DNA of 64,000 bases from Pseudomonas nitroreducens (GCF_024170165.1 NZ_JALJXP010000005.1:124001-188000); one strand, 5' to 3'; shown: positions 17,337 to 26,906, counted from the first letter of the stretch. Program-made: numbers and translations. Notes: a model not told the origin generated them from the letters alone.

Positions 17337-17365
17337 AACGGCGCCGAAGGATCGGCGCCGTTTTT
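17337..17365 (+). terminator. Rho-independent terminator after the KGG gene
   Basis: AACGGCGCCG and CGGCGCCGTT form a perfect 10-bp stem with a 6-nt loop, followed by TTT. It lies about 75 nt after the KGG stop codon. Confidence 0.85.
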
Positions 17366-17406
17366 CATGGGCAGCTGCTCACTGGCGACTCGGGCGGAGC
17401 GCCCGG

Positions 17407-17580
17407 TCACTGAGTGCAGAGCACCTCGCTCACCTGGATATCCGAGCGCGAATCGTGCCCGACCGGGCCATGCAGCGCGCGGACGAACTTCTGTGCCTGC
17501 TCGCGACTCAGGCTTTCCTGGCGCAGCACGGTGCTCATGGACTGGCCGTTGCGGCTATAGCGGATCAGGTACGCGTGCAT
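17407..17580 (-). CDS. Small hypothetical protein
   Basis: A 57-residue protein MHAYLIRYSRNGQSMSTVLR followed by a helical SREQAQKFVRALHG. ATG 17580 has GGAGG 5 nt upstream, which makes translation likely. No family recognised. It follows the single-domain receiver gene at 17643 on the same strand with 62 nt between them, so co-transcription is possible. Confidence 0.55.
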   Translation of the reverse strand: MHAYLIRYSRNGQSMSTVLRQESLSREQAQKFVRALHGPVGHDSRSDIQVSEVLCTQ

Positions 17581-17642
17581 GGTGCCTCCTCCCCGGTGAA
17601 CTCGGCCGTTCCGCTGATCGGACGGCCTTTGTGCGCAGGAGT

Positions 17643-18035
17643 CTAGTTCAGCATCCAGGGTTGCACGGGCGGACTGAGCAGCGTGCGCTGAATGGCACCC
17701 TCCAGTTCGTCGAAGTCCGCCGACTTGGGCAGCACGGGGTAAGGCGAGCCCTCTTCGCCTTTCTCCGCCCAAGGCGACAGCACCAGTACGCGCATGCGTG
17801 GCCGCAGCGGCAGGCAGGCTTCGATCAGGGCGGCACCTGTCAGCGGCCCGGTGAGCTGCTCGTCGATGAGGAACAGGTCGATGACCGAGGACGACACCAG
17901 GTGCTCGATGGCTTCTTCTTCGCTGAGGGCGCTGAGCACGGCATGGCCCTGGCCGAGCAGATGGTCTTCCAGGCGCTGCAGTTGCTCGGGTGCTTCCTCG
18001 AGGATCAGCACCATCTTGTTGTCATGTGCTTGCAT
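17643..18035 (-). CDS. Single-domain response regulator (receiver only)
   Basis: A 130-residue receiver-like protein. Phosphoacceptor D58 is in LFLIDEQLTG and the conserved Lys104 in VLPKSAD. The usual Asp pair near the N-terminus is replaced by E13-E14 (LILEEAPEQ), so Mg2+ binding may be weaker. No output domain follows. ATG 18035 (GGGAGAG upstream) is preferred over a longer frame to 18218. No kinase is adjacent; the next gene on this strand is a cyclic-di-GMP protein, a common partner for lone receivers. Confidence 0.75.
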   Translation of the reverse strand: MQAHDNKMVLILEEAPEQLQRLEDHLLGQGHAVLSALSEEEAIEHLVSSSVIDLFLIDEQLTGPLTGAALIEACLPLRPRMRVLVLSPWAEKGEEGSPYPVLPKSADFDELEGAIQRTLLSPPVQPWMLN

Positions 18036-18395
18036 GTGCGTCTCTCCCTTGTCGAGTACGGGCTCTCCACGAATGCAGGAGTCGAGCAAGTTCCGCGCCC
18101 ATTCGCCGCCCAAGGCCAGAGGCCTGCCGCAGAGCGGTTTGTCGGACCAGTGATCGCACGGCGCTAGCAGCAGAAAGCCCGAGTGCGCGATTTTCTCGAT
18201 GCAGAATGCCCGATGCAAAGTGGGCGCAGCGGGTGAGTGGCGAGCACATATGCCCGCAACCGAAACGGCCTATCGCCACAAGTTGCTTGGCACGACAACC
18301 CAGGCTGTTAGGGTAAGTGCACTTCCCGGACTTTCCCCTGGCCCCTCTCCGACGGGGCCTTCTTTTTGCCCTGCCGATACAGGCGCCGCGCGGCG
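18036..18395. other. Intergenic region with an orphan plus-strand terminator
   Basis: 360 bp between two minus-strand genes. It contains the promoter of the receiver gene and, on the plus strand, a strong terminator at 18340 with no plus-strand gene before it. TTGCTT near 18281 and TTAGGG near 18308 could form a weak promoter, which would give a transcript of some 50 nt. Confidence 0.4.
18340..18367 (+). terminator. Orphan Rho-independent terminator (plus strand)
   Basis: GGCCCC and GGGGCC form a 6-bp GC stem with an 8-nt loop, followed by TTCTTTTT. The T-run is on the plus strand, so it cannot serve either flanking minus-strand gene. It may end a small RNA or an antisense transcript. Confidence 0.6.
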
Positions 18396-20945
18396 CTAAC
18401 CTGCCGCCACCCGGGTTTTCCGCAACAGGCGCGCCAGGCCTTCCCGGTTCACCGCTTCGCTGAACAGAAAGCCCTGCACCTCGCCACACTGCTCGTCCGC
18501 GAGGATGCGCAGCTGATCTTCGGTTTCCACGCCTTCGGCGGTGACCGCCAGGTTCAACGCCCGGCCCAGCGCGATGATGGCCTGGACGATGGAACGGTCG
18601 CGGCCGGTGGTGTCGAGGGTGGCGACGAAGCGGCGGTCGATCTTGATACTGTCGAACGGGTACGCGCGCAGGTAGCCCAGGGATGAGTAGCCGGTACCGA
18701 AGTCATCCATGTTCAGCTTCACGCCCAGCTCCTTGAGCGCCTGCATGGTCAGCAGCGCGCACTCCACGTCGCCGAGCATGGTGTTCTCGGTGAGTTCCAG
18801 TTCCAGCCGCTCGGCTGCCAGCCCCGAGTCCACCAGCGCTGCTTTCACCTGGCTGACGATGTCGGCGTGGATGAACTGGCTCGGCGAGATATTCACCGAC
18901 ACCAGCATCGAACCCGGCCAGCGGGCCGCCTCACGGCAAGCCTCCGCGAGCACCCACTCGCCGATATCGACGATCAGGTCGCTTTCCTCCGCCAGCTTGA
19001 TGAACTCCTCCGGCCCCACCAGGCCGCGCGCGGGATGATTCCAGCGCAGCAGGGCCTCGGCGGAGACGATGGCCAGGTCGCCGATGCGGTAGCGCGGCTG
19101 GTAGTACAGTTCCAGCTGACCCTCGCGCAGGGCCTCGCGCAACTCGGTCTCGCTGCGCTTGCGCGCCTTCAGCTGCAGGTCCAGGTGCTCGGAATAGAAG
19201 CGCCAGGCGTTGCGCCCGGCGGACTTGGCTTCGTACATCGCCACGTCCGCGCAGCGCAGGAGGTTCTGTGCGTCGCCCTGGGCATCGCCCGAGAGCACGA
19301 TGCCGATGCTGGTGCCGATATGCAGCAGGTTGCCGTTGTACTCGATGGGTTGATTGATGATGGCCACCAGGCGCCGGCAGAAGGCCTCGGCGTCGCCGCG
19401 CCCCTGGGACTGGCTGTCGACGATGACGAACTCGTCTCCACCCAGGCGCGCCACCAGGTCCTCGCCGCGAATCGAATCGCGCAGGCGCTCGGCGACTATC
19501 TGCAGCACCGCATCGCCGGCCGGATGACCAAGTGTGTCGTTGATGGGTTTGAAACGATCCAGGTCGAGCATCAGCACCGCCATCTGCTCCTCACGCCCGC
19601 TACCCAGCAGGTCATCCATGAAACTGGCGAGCTTGGCGCGGTTGGGCAGCCCGGTCAGGGCGTCGTGCAGTGACAGGTGCTGGATCCGCGCGTGGGCTTC
19701 CACCTCATGGGTGATGTCGGCGCTGGTGCCGCGATAACCCAGCCCGCCCGCGCCGGACGCAGTGAACCTGCAGATACGCCGCAACCCGTGGGCGTCGCGA
19801 AAACCGCAGGTCAGGGTGGTGGAATGGCCTTCCTGGGGTATCTTCTCCAGCCAGGCGACCAGGCTCGTCGTGTCGCAACTGATCAGGTCGTCGATACGCC
19901 GCCCGATCCAGTCGTCGATACGGTAGCCGGTCAGCGTCTCGAAGCGCGCGGAGAGATAGGTCAGCCGGAAGCTCTCGTCGATTTCCCAGATCCAGTCGGA
20001 ACTGGCTTCGGCGACAGCCCTGAACCGCTGCTCGCTGGTTTCCAGCGCCTGGTTGATCTGTTTCAGGCTGCGCTGATAGTGATCGACCACCCGCGCATTG
20101 GTCAGCGAAGCGCGGATCAGCCAGACCAGGAAGACGAACACCAGCAGTACCACCGCCGCCCAGACGCTCGCCAGGCGATGCAGCATGTCACGGCCGGGCG
20201 TGGGGGTGCGCCAGCTGAGCTCGAAACCCGAATCCCCCAGGTCGACGGCGCTGCCGTCGCTGACCCGCACATCGTCGGCGCGCACCTGCAGCGCGTTCAG
20301 GCCGAAATCCCGCGCGATCTTCTGCAGCTTGGCCGGAGTGAGCCGGTCGACGAAGATCATCAGCGGACCGTCCAGCGGCGGGTTGGCTCGTGTCGGGCGG
20401 ACCAGTGCAGCGGTGGCAATGGCAGGCTGGTCGCCCAGGGTCACGTAACGCGTCACCACGGCATCATGCCGCGCGGCCAGCGTGGCGGCGTCGCGCAGCT
20501 CGTCGAGGTTCACCGGCATGTCACGGGTACAGTGGCTGCGCGTCGGCTGGCCGTCACGCATCACGTACTCCTCGCCGGCCTGGTTGAGCACGCAGACCAT
20601 CTCGTACTCGTTGGCGGTGTAAAGCAGCGGACCGACGTTGTCCTCGCGGTAGGCCCAGTCAGCGTTGAGCGGCGCATTGAGGTAGTGGTAGGCGTCATTC
20701 CAGAACGCGTAGGTGCGGATCAGCGACTCGGAGGCGGCGATGCGGTTCTGCAGCGCCTTGCCGGCGTAGAAGAGCGTCTGCTCCCGGGCCATCTCATCCT
20801 GCAGCGCAGCGATGTGCCCCATCACCGCGCCGCTCACCCCCAGCGCCCCGAGCAGGATCAGGATGAACAGCGTCAGGTGCCAGGTGACAGTACGCTGGGC
20901 GGAGATCTCGCGTGGCGCGGCGAGCCGGGTGACATGGGTATTCAT
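18396..20945 (-). CDS. CHASE4-PAS-GGDEF-EAL cyclic-di-GMP protein
   Basis: An 849-residue inner-membrane protein. A membrane segment at about 25-45 is followed by a periplasmic CHASE4-type sensor (SLIRTYAFWNDAYHYLNAP and later residues), a second membrane segment near 265-285, a PAS domain (EASSDWIWEIDESFRLTYLS), a GGDEF domain with intact RLGGDEF, and an EAL domain with SAEALLRW, DDFGTGYSSLGYL and a catalytic Glu in LELTEN. Both the cyclase and phosphodiesterase motifs look complete, so it may be bifunctional. ATG 20945 opens the frame. It should control biofilm or motility in response to a periplasmic signal. It is a single gene. Confidence 0.92.
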   Translation of the reverse strand: MNTHVTRLAAPREISAQRTVTWHLTLFILILLGALGVSGAVMGHIAALQDEMAREQTLFYAGKALQNRIAASESLIRTYAFWNDAYHYLNAPLNADWAYREDNVGPLLYTANEYEMVCVLNQAGEEYVMRDGQPTRSHCTRDMPVNLDELRDAATLAARHDAVVTRYVTLGDQPAIATAALVRPTRANPPLDGPLMIFVDRLTPAKLQKIARDFGLNALQVRADDVRVSDGSAVDLGDSGFELSWRTPTPGRDMLHRLASVWAAVVLLVFVFLVWLIRASLTNARVVDHYQRSLKQINQALETSEQRFRAVAEASSDWIWEIDESFRLTYLSARFETLTGYRIDDWIGRRIDDLISCDTTSLVAWLEKIPQEGHSTTLTCGFRDAHGLRRICRFTASGAGGLGYRGTSADITHEVEAHARIQHLSLHDALTGLPNRAKLASFMDDLLGSGREEQMAVLMLDLDRFKPINDTLGHPAGDAVLQIVAERLRDSIRGEDLVARLGGDEFVIVDSQSQGRGDAEAFCRRLVAIINQPIEYNGNLLHIGTSIGIVLSGDAQGDAQNLLRCADVAMYEAKSAGRNAWRFYSEHLDLQLKARKRSETELREALREGQLELYYQPRYRIGDLAIVSAEALLRWNHPARGLVGPEEFIKLAEESDLIVDIGEWVLAEACREAARWPGSMLVSVNISPSQFIHADIVSQVKAALVDSGLAAERLELELTENTMLGDVECALLTMQALKELGVKLNMDDFGTGYSSLGYLRAYPFDSIKIDRRFVATLDTTGRDRSIVQAIIALGRALNLAVTAEGVETEDQLRILADEQCGEVQGFLFSEAVNREGLARLLRKTRVAAG

Positions 20946-21244
20946 CGGCGTCTCTTCTGGGAGGACTTACCACTAGGAGTGACGGGGCGTGCCGATGTTC
21001 AACCCGAGCGCCCGCCGCGCGATGCCAGCGACCGTTCGCGCGCAATAGCTGAACCTTCGATAGGGTTGCGGCTCACAGCCCACGGCAGACCCGCGCGCGC
21101 CGGTTTCATCCGGGGCAGACGGGCGCAATCGCTTTCCGGCAGGTCGCAGGCGCCGCCAGGTCCGTCTACCCTGCAAACGGAAACGCATCCGCGAGCGGCC
21201 ACATACCCTGGACACGCTGCTGTGACTCGCGAAAGGAGGTTCAG

Positions 21245-21886
21245 ATGCCCTCTGTGCAATACACCAACCGTCGCCATGCCGGCGTGGCGCTGGCAATGGC
21301 CCTGCGCGACATGCCGCTGGAGAACCCGCTGGTCCTCGCCCTGCCCCGCGGCGGCGTGCCGGTCGGCAAGGAGATTGCCCGCGCTCTGGGCGCCCCGCTG
21401 GACGTGCTGCTGGTGCGCAAGATCGGCGCGCCGGGCAATGAGGAGTACGCCCTGGGTGCCATCGTCGACGGCCCCGAGCCGAACTGGGTGGTGGACGAGC
21501 AGATGCTCGAACGCTACGACCCGCCACCGGAATGGTTCGAGCAGCAGGTGCTGGAGCAGATCCGCGAGCTGGAGCGCCGGCGAGTGCTCTACCGCGGCGT
21601 GAAGGCCCCGGCGCAGCTGGAGGACCGCGACCTGATCGTGGTCGACGACGGCCTCGCCACCGGCAGCAGCATGCGCGCCGCGCTCCAGTGCCTGCGTGCG
21701 CAGCATCCGCACAAGGTGGTACTGGCCGTGCCGGTGGGACCGGCAGAAACCGTGCAGAAGCTGCGTGATGAGGTGGATGCGCTGGTCTGCCTGGACACCC
21801 CGTCACCCTTCCGTGCGGTGGGCGATCACTACCGGGACTTCCACCAGCTCAGCGACCAGGAAGTGATCGACCTGCTGGCGAAATAA
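21245..21886 (+). CDS. Phosphoribosyltransferase-family protein
   Basis: A 213-residue type I phosphoribosyltransferase fold. The PRPP-binding motif is LIVVDDGLATGSSM, and an early LALPRGGVPVGKEIA with VRKIGAPGNEEYALGAI matches a subfamily of stand-alone bacterial PRTases often found with dienelactone-hydrolase-like or stress genes. AAAGGAGGT lies upstream of ATG 21245. The substrate base is not evident. The gene is alone, convergent with the LacI-type gene (21 nt between stops), and a ~300-bp leader before it shows no clear structure. Confidence 0.8.
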   Translation: MPSVQYTNRRHAGVALAMALRDMPLENPLVLALPRGGVPVGKEIARALGAPLDVLLVRKIGAPGNEEYALGAIVDGPEPNWVVDEQMLERYDPPPEWFEQQVLEQIRELERRRVLYRGVKAPAQLEDRDLIVVDDGLATGSSMRAALQCLRAQHPHKVVLAVPVGPAETVQKLRDEVDALVCLDTPSPFRAVGDHYRDFHQLSDQEVIDLLAK

Positions 21887-21907
21887 CGCCCCCAGGGGGC
21901 TCAGTGT

Positions 21908-22951
21908 TCAGCCGCTTTCGCGCTCCAGCACTCGGCAACCGAGCAGGTTCAGCCGCTCCACCGCGCCCTCCAGCGGTACTACGCCAATGGACTGCAGCAC
22001 GCGCAGCGCGGCAATCTCGCCGATCTCGCGGGCCGGCGGTTTGATGGTGGACAGGCTGGGCAGCAGCATCGGTGCGAAGGGATAGTCACCAAAGCCCAGT
22101 ACCGCGCAATCCTCGGGAATCTTCAGCCCCGCGCGCTGGCCGGCGAGCAGCCCGCCGGCAGCCAGGTTGTCGTTGGCGAAGATGATCGCCTCCGGCCGCT
22201 GCGCTCCACGTGCCATCAACGCTTCCATGGCCTGCCGCCCGGCTTCGAAGGGCGCGCTCTCGGTGGGCACGAACATCCACGGTTCGCCGCCCAGTTCGCG
22301 CAGGGTGTCGGCGTAGCCATCACGGCGATCCAGGGCGCTGAAGTCGCCGGGCGCGCTGTTCTGCACGAAGGCAATGCGCCGGTGGCCCTTCCCGTGCAGG
22401 TAGCGCACTGCTTCCACGCCGACCTGATAGTGGGAAAAGCCGACCTGGAGCGGTGCGCGCTCGGGCTGGTAATCCCAGACCTCCACCACCGGCATGTCGG
22501 CGCCGGCGATCAACTTCTCGGTGGCGGCGCTATGGAAGTGGCTGGTCAGCACCAGCGCCGCCGGGTTCCAGCCGAGGAAGGCGCGTACGGCGCTTTCTTC
22601 CTTGTCTTCGGAGAAGTAGCTGGAGGCCAGCAGCAACTGGTGGCCGCGGGCAGCGAGGGTGTCGCTGAACGCCTGGATGGTGTCGGCGAAGATCGGCCCG
22701 GAGATGTTCGGCACCACCATCCCCACTACCCTGCCCCGCGCCGAAGCCAGTCCGCCGGCGACCTGGTTGGGCACGTAGCCCAACTCCTCCACCGCTGCGC
22801 CGATTCGCTCGCGCAGGTCATCCGACAGTTGCGCCGGCTGGTTGAAGTAGCGCGACACGCTGATCGCGGAAACGCCCGCGCGCTCGGCCACTGCAGTCAG
22901 CGTCACGCGCCCTGCCCCGCGACGTTTACGGGGTGTCTGGTTGGCCAACAC
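21908..22951 (-). CDS. LacI-family transcriptional repressor
   Basis: A 347-residue regulator. The N-terminal helix-turn-helix reads VTLTAVAERAGVSAISVSRY, followed by the hinge region VPNQVAGGLASARG and a periplasmic-binding-protein-like effector domain (VVGMVVPNISGPIFADTI to VLGFGDYPFAPMLLPSLSTI). The start is GTG 22951 with AGGAG 5 nt upstream. It diverges from the TonB receptor operon, and a perfect 14-bp operator lies between them at 23049. LacI-type repressors usually bind a sugar or purine effector. Here the neighbours point to a sulfur- or nitrogen-containing substrate, so the inducer is open. Confidence 0.9.
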   Translation of the reverse strand: MLANQTPRKRRGAGRVTLTAVAERAGVSAISVSRYFNQPAQLSDDLRERIGAAVEELGYVPNQVAGGLASARGRVVGMVVPNISGPIFADTIQAFSDTLAARGHQLLLASSYFSEDKEESAVRAFLGWNPAALVLTSHFHSAATEKLIAGADMPVVEVWDYQPERAPLQVGFSHYQVGVEAVRYLHGKGHRRIAFVQNSAPGDFSALDRRDGYADTLRELGGEPWMFVPTESAPFEAGRQAMEALMARGAQRPEAIIFANDNLAAGGLLAGQRAGLKIPEDCAVLGFGDYPFAPMLLPSLSTIKPPAREIGEIAALRVLQSIGVVPLEGAVERLNLLGCRVLERESG

Positions 22952-23048
22952 GGCTCTCCTGCTGCTGGAGTCTGAATACCATTTCAGGAATATAAACGTA
23001 ATTTTTAATTATTTGACGATCTATCTGGCGATTCAGGATACTCGCCGA

Positions 23049-23062
23049 TGTTAGCGCTAACA
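23049..23062. promoter_or_regulatory. LacI-type operator palindrome
   Basis: TGTTAGCGCTAACA is a perfect 14-bp palindrome centred on CG, the form bound by LacI-family dimers whose hinge helices insert at a central CpG. It lies 97 nt from the GTG of the repressor and 118 nt from the TonB receptor start, with an AT-rich promoter-like stretch at 22985-23020. Confidence 0.75.
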
Positions 23063-23180
23063 ACACAAACTGTCCGCAACGATTCCAGCCACTCGCACGA
23101 GCGAGCGCTCGTGACAGTCCCGCAGAAAAAGGCGCCCCGGCAAAGAGACTGAGGGTGGACCAGGGCACGAAGGAGTGGCT

Positions 23181-25439
23181 ATGCAATCGCAACAACGGGG
23201 GACGCTCGGCCGTCCGTCATTCACTGGTCGGCGCAGCGCGCTGGCCCTGGGCGTCGCCAGCGTGATCGGCGCACTGAGCTGCAGCGTGCAAGCTGCGCAG
23301 GCCACCGGCAGCGACACCCAGTCCGCCGACTCGGCGCCGACGCTCAAGGCAGTCACCGTGACCGCCACTCGCCGCGAAGAATCGCTGCAGAAGGTCCCGG
23401 TGGCCGTTTCGGTAATCGATGGCGAGCAGCTGGAACGCGACAACCGCAATAACGTGTCGAGCATCGTCCAGCAGGTGCCGACCCTGAATTTCCGTACCGG
23501 AGCCTCGAACAAGGACACCTCGCTGTTCGTCCGCGGCGTGGGCACCATCTCCACCTCCCCCGGCGTCGAGCCGAGCGTATCGACGGTGATCGACGGGGTG
23601 GTGCTCGGCCGCCCCGGCCAGGCGACCCTCGACCTGCTCGACGTCGAGCGCATCGAAGTGCTGCGCGGCCCGCAGGGCACGCTGTTCGGCAAGAACGCCT
23701 CGGCCGGCGTGCTCAACGTGGTCACCCGCGAGGTACCGGACGAAACCACCGGCTACATCGACTACTCGCACTTCGGCGGCGGCAACGAGAACCGCACACG
23801 CTTCGGCATCGGCGGCACGCTGATCCCCGGCAAGCTCAAGGCCAGCGTCACCACCCTGCTGGGCAGCTACGACGGCAACGTGGACAACGTCTACAACGGC
23901 CACGAGGTGAACGGCTACAACCGCGCCGGCGCGCGCACGAAGTTCGAGATCACCCCGAACGACGACCTCAAGGTCACCCTGATCGCCGACTACATGAAGG
24001 GCAATGACGACAGTCCCAGCGGCGTCATCACCAGCACTTCCAGCGCGGCCTTCGCCAATGCCCTGCGCCCGGTGACGGCGGACAGCGACAACCGCAAGAT
24101 CAACAGCGACTACCGCACCCACGTCGACGACACCAACAAGGGCCTGTCGGCGCAGCTGGACTGGAACCTGGGCGACTACACCCTGACCTCCATCAGCGCC
24201 TGGCGCGGCTGGGACAACACCCAGTGGCAGGATGGCGACCGACTTTCCCAGGTCACGGCGAGTATCCCCAGCTCCCACGACAAGGGCGAACTGAACTACG
24301 ACCAGTACTCCCAGGAACTGCGCCTGGCCTCGCCCAAGGGGGAGTTCCTCGAGTACGTCGGTGGCCTCTACTACATGCACGCCGTGGACGATGAAACCTA
24401 CCGCCGCGTGGTGACCTCCACCACCGCGCAGAACACCGGCGTGGCCGACTACAGCACGCGCAGCGACACCTACGCGGTGTTCGGCGAGAGCACGCTGAAC
24501 TTCACCGACGACTTCCGTGGCATCGCCGGCCTGCGCTACACCCACGACGACCTGGAATACGACCATCGCCGCCGCTCCACCTCGGCCACGGCGGTGACCG
24601 GCATCCAGCCGTCCACGTCCAGTTCCGGCTCCACCGATGAGGACGGCTGGTCCGGCCGCCTCGGCCTGCAGTACGACCTCAGCGAGCAGCTCACCAGCTA
24701 CCTGACTTACTCGCGCGGCTACAAGGGGCCGGCCTACAACGTGTTCTTCAACATGCAGCCACGCGACACCGAGGCGCTCAAGCCGGAGACCTCCAACTCC
24801 TGGGAAGCCGGCCTGAAGGCCACCGCGCTGGACAACCGCCTGACCGCCAACCTCGCGGTGTTCCACACCGTCTACGACAACTACCAGGCGAACTTCTACG
24901 ACACCGTCGCCGGCCAGGTGGTGACCCGTCTGATCAACGCCGGCAAGGTCAAGAGCGAGGGCGCCGAGCTGGACTTCAGCTACCAGGCGACCCGCCAGCT
25001 GAAGGTCTCCGGCGCCGTTGCCTACACCAAGGCGCGCATCGACAGCTTTGCCTGCCCGGCCGGTGCGGCCGCTGCCTGCAATGTCGACGGCAAGCCGCTG
25101 CCCTTCTCGCCGGACTGGAAGAGCTACGTGCGCGCCGACTACAGCATCCCGCTGGACAACGGCCTGGATGTGGAACTGGGCACCGACTACAGCTGGCAGG
25201 ACAAGGTGCAGTACGACCTCAGCCAGAACCCCGACACCATCCAGGGCGCCTACGGCCTGTGGGGAGCCAGCATCGCCCTGGCTGACTACAACGACGGCTG
25301 GCGTGTCGCCCTGCTGGGCAAGAACCTCACCGACAAGTCCTATTCGCCCCTCCTGGCCACCGGCGGCAGCTACGTCTACCGCATGGTGCCGCGCGACGAC
25401 GGCCGCTACTTCGGCGTCGAGCTGCGCAAGGACTTCTGA
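23181..25439 (+). CDS. TonB-dependent outer-membrane receptor
   Basis: A 752-residue receptor. A signal sequence (LALGVASVIGALSCSVQA) is followed by a TonB-box-like LKAVTVTATRREESLQ, a plug domain (SIVQQVPTLNFRTG, FVRGVG, VERIEVLRGPQGTLFGKNA, VLNVVTREV) and a long beta-barrel ending in GVELRKDF with terminal Phe. ATG 23181 has AAGGAG 5 nt upstream. No STN signalling domain is present. The gene leads an operon with a flavin monooxygenase, an aldo-keto reductase and an SsuA-like protein, and is under a LacI-type repressor, so it probably imports an organic substrate rather than iron. Confidence 0.9.
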   Translation: MQSQQRGTLGRPSFTGRRSALALGVASVIGALSCSVQAAQATGSDTQSADSAPTLKAVTVTATRREESLQKVPVAVSVIDGEQLERDNRNNVSSIVQQVPTLNFRTGASNKDTSLFVRGVGTISTSPGVEPSVSTVIDGVVLGRPGQATLDLLDVERIEVLRGPQGTLFGKNASAGVLNVVTREVPDETTGYIDYSHFGGGNENRTRFGIGGTLIPGKLKASVTTLLGSYDGNVDNVYNGHEVNGYNRAGARTKFEITPNDDLKVTLIADYMKGNDDSPSGVITSTSSAAFANALRPVTADSDNRKINSDYRTHVDDTNKGLSAQLDWNLGDYTLTSISAWRGWDNTQWQDGDRLSQVTASIPSSHDKGELNYDQYSQELRLASPKGEFLEYVGGLYYMHAVDDETYRRVVTSTTAQNTGVADYSTRSDTYAVFGESTLNFTDDFRGIAGLRYTHDDLEYDHRRRSTSATAVTGIQPSTSSSGSTDEDGWSGRLGLQYDLSEQLTSYLTYSRGYKGPAYNVFFNMQPRDTEALKPETSNSWEAGLKATALDNRLTANLAVFHTVYDNYQANFYDTVAGQVVTRLINAGKVKSEGAELDFSYQATRQLKVSGAVAYTKARIDSFACPAGAAAACNVDGKPLPFSPDWKSYVRADYSIPLDNGLDVELGTDYSWQDKVQYDLSQNPDTIQGAYGLWGASIALADYNDGWRVALLGKNLTDKSYSPLLATGGSYVYRMVPRDDGRYFGVELRKDF

Positions 25440-25536
25440 TCGCCTGAAACAAGCGGCGCCGGCTCGCCCCGGCGCCGCCGACAACAACACCCACGCCGCC
25501 TTGCGTCCAACCCGACGGACACACAGGAAAACCGAC

Positions 25537-26859
25537 ATGACACGCACCCTTTCCCTTGGCGCCTTCCTCATGGCCACCGGTCACCACGTCTCCGCGTGGC
25601 GGCACCCGGATGTGCCGGCCAACGGCGGCCTCGACTTCCGACTCTACATGCGCCTGGCGCAGGTGGCCGAAGCGGCGAAGTTCGACGCACTCTTCGTTGC
25701 CGACAGCGTTGCCGCGCCAACCGGCGACATCGCCAGCCGCATGGCACGCTCCGACCACTTCGAGCCGCTGACCCTGCTCTCGGCGCTGGCGGCAGTGACC
25801 GAACGCATCGGTCTGGTCGGCACCGTGACCACCAGCTACAACGAGCCGTACCACGTGGCGCGCAAGTTCGCCTCGCTCGATCACATTTCCGAAGGCCGCG
25901 CCGGCTGGAACCTGGTCACCTCCGATGCCGCTGCGGAGGCGCTCAACTTCAACCGCCAGGAACACTTCGGCCACGCCGAGCGCTATGCCCGCGCACGGGA
26001 ATTCTACGAAGTGGTCACCGGCCTGTGGGACAGCTGGGAAGAAGACGCTTTCACCCGCGACAAGGCCAGCGGCCAGTACTACGACCCGGCCAAGCTGCAT
26101 GTGCTGAACCACGAGGGCGAACACTTCCGCGTGCAGGGCCCGCTGAACGTCGCGCGCTCGCCCCAGGGCCGCCCGGTGATCGTCCAGGCCGGCAGCTCCG
26201 AGACCGGCCGCGAGCTGGCCGCGCAGACCGCCGAAGTGGTGTTCACCGCGCAGACCTCGCTGGCCGCCGCCCGCGACTTCTACAACGACCTCAAGGGCCG
26301 TCTGCCGCGCTTCGGCCGCAGCGCGGACGACCTGCGCATCATGCCCGGCGTGTTCGTGGTGGTCGGCCAGAGCCAGGCCGAGGCACAGGAGAAGTTCGAG
26401 GAATTCCAGGAACTGATGGAGCCGCAGGTCGGCGTCGCTCTGCTGTCGCGCATGCTCGGCAACTTCGACCTGTCCGGCTACCCACTGGACGGCCCGCTGC
26501 CCGAGCTGCCGCTCACCGACAGCGGCCAGCGCAGCCGCCAGCTGCTGCTCACCGAGCTGGCCGGGCGCGAGAACCTCACCCTCGCCCAGCTGGGCCGGCG
26601 CATCGCCGGCGGGCGCGGGCACTACAGCCTGATCGGCACGCCGGCGCAGATCGCCGACGAACTGCAGGCGTGGTTCGAAGGCGGCGCCGCCGATGGCTTC
26701 AACGTGCTGGTGCCGCACCTGCCCGGCGGCCTGGAAGACGTGGCCAACCACGTCGTGCCAGAGCTGCAGCGACGCGGGCTGTTCCGCCGCGAGTACAGCG
26801 GCAGCACCCTGCGCAACCACCTCGGGCTCAAACGTCCGGCCAACCGCTACACGATCTGA
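25537..26859 (+). CDS. LLM-class flavin-dependent monooxygenase (NtaA/SnaA/DszA type)
   Basis: A 440-residue protein of the long-chain NtaA/SnaA/DszA branch of bacterial-luciferase-like enzymes. It begins LSLGAFLMATGHHVSAWRHP, contains TERIGLVGTVTTSYNEPYH, the DHISEGRAGWNLVTSDA box, FRVQGPLNVARSPQGRPVI followed by VQAGSS, and AQTAEVVFTAQ. These FMNH2-dependent enzymes, supplied by a separate reductase, oxidise organosulfur compounds, aminopolycarboxylates or similar. No flavin reductase is in the operon. ATG 25537 has AGGAAA upstream. The gene lies 97 nt after the receptor and 47 nt before the aldo-keto reductase. Confidence 0.9.
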   Translation: MTRTLSLGAFLMATGHHVSAWRHPDVPANGGLDFRLYMRLAQVAEAAKFDALFVADSVAAPTGDIASRMARSDHFEPLTLLSALAAVTERIGLVGTVTTSYNEPYHVARKFASLDHISEGRAGWNLVTSDAAAEALNFNRQEHFGHAERYARAREFYEVVTGLWDSWEEDAFTRDKASGQYYDPAKLHVLNHEGEHFRVQGPLNVARSPQGRPVIVQAGSSETGRELAAQTAEVVFTAQTSLAAARDFYNDLKGRLPRFGRSADDLRIMPGVFVVVGQSQAEAQEKFEEFQELMEPQVGVALLSRMLGNFDLSGYPLDGPLPELPLTDSGQRSRQLLLTELAGRENLTLAQLGRRIAGGRGHYSLIGTPAQIADELQAWFEGGAADGFNVLVPHLPGGLEDVANHVVPELQRRGLFRREYSGSTLRNHLGLKRPANRYTI

Positions 26860-26906
26860 CGATTCACCGGCCGCCCCCTCTACGGCCCGTTTGCAAAGGA
26901 GTTTTC

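Noticed and set aside
18199..18399. A 66-codon plus-strand ORF before the orphan terminator
   Set aside because: No ribosome site and no protein-like features; a non-coding RNA or nothing is more likely.
23217..25577. A 786-codon minus-strand frame over the first TonB receptor
   Set aside because: Shadow of the receptor's third codon positions; no ribosome site or motif.
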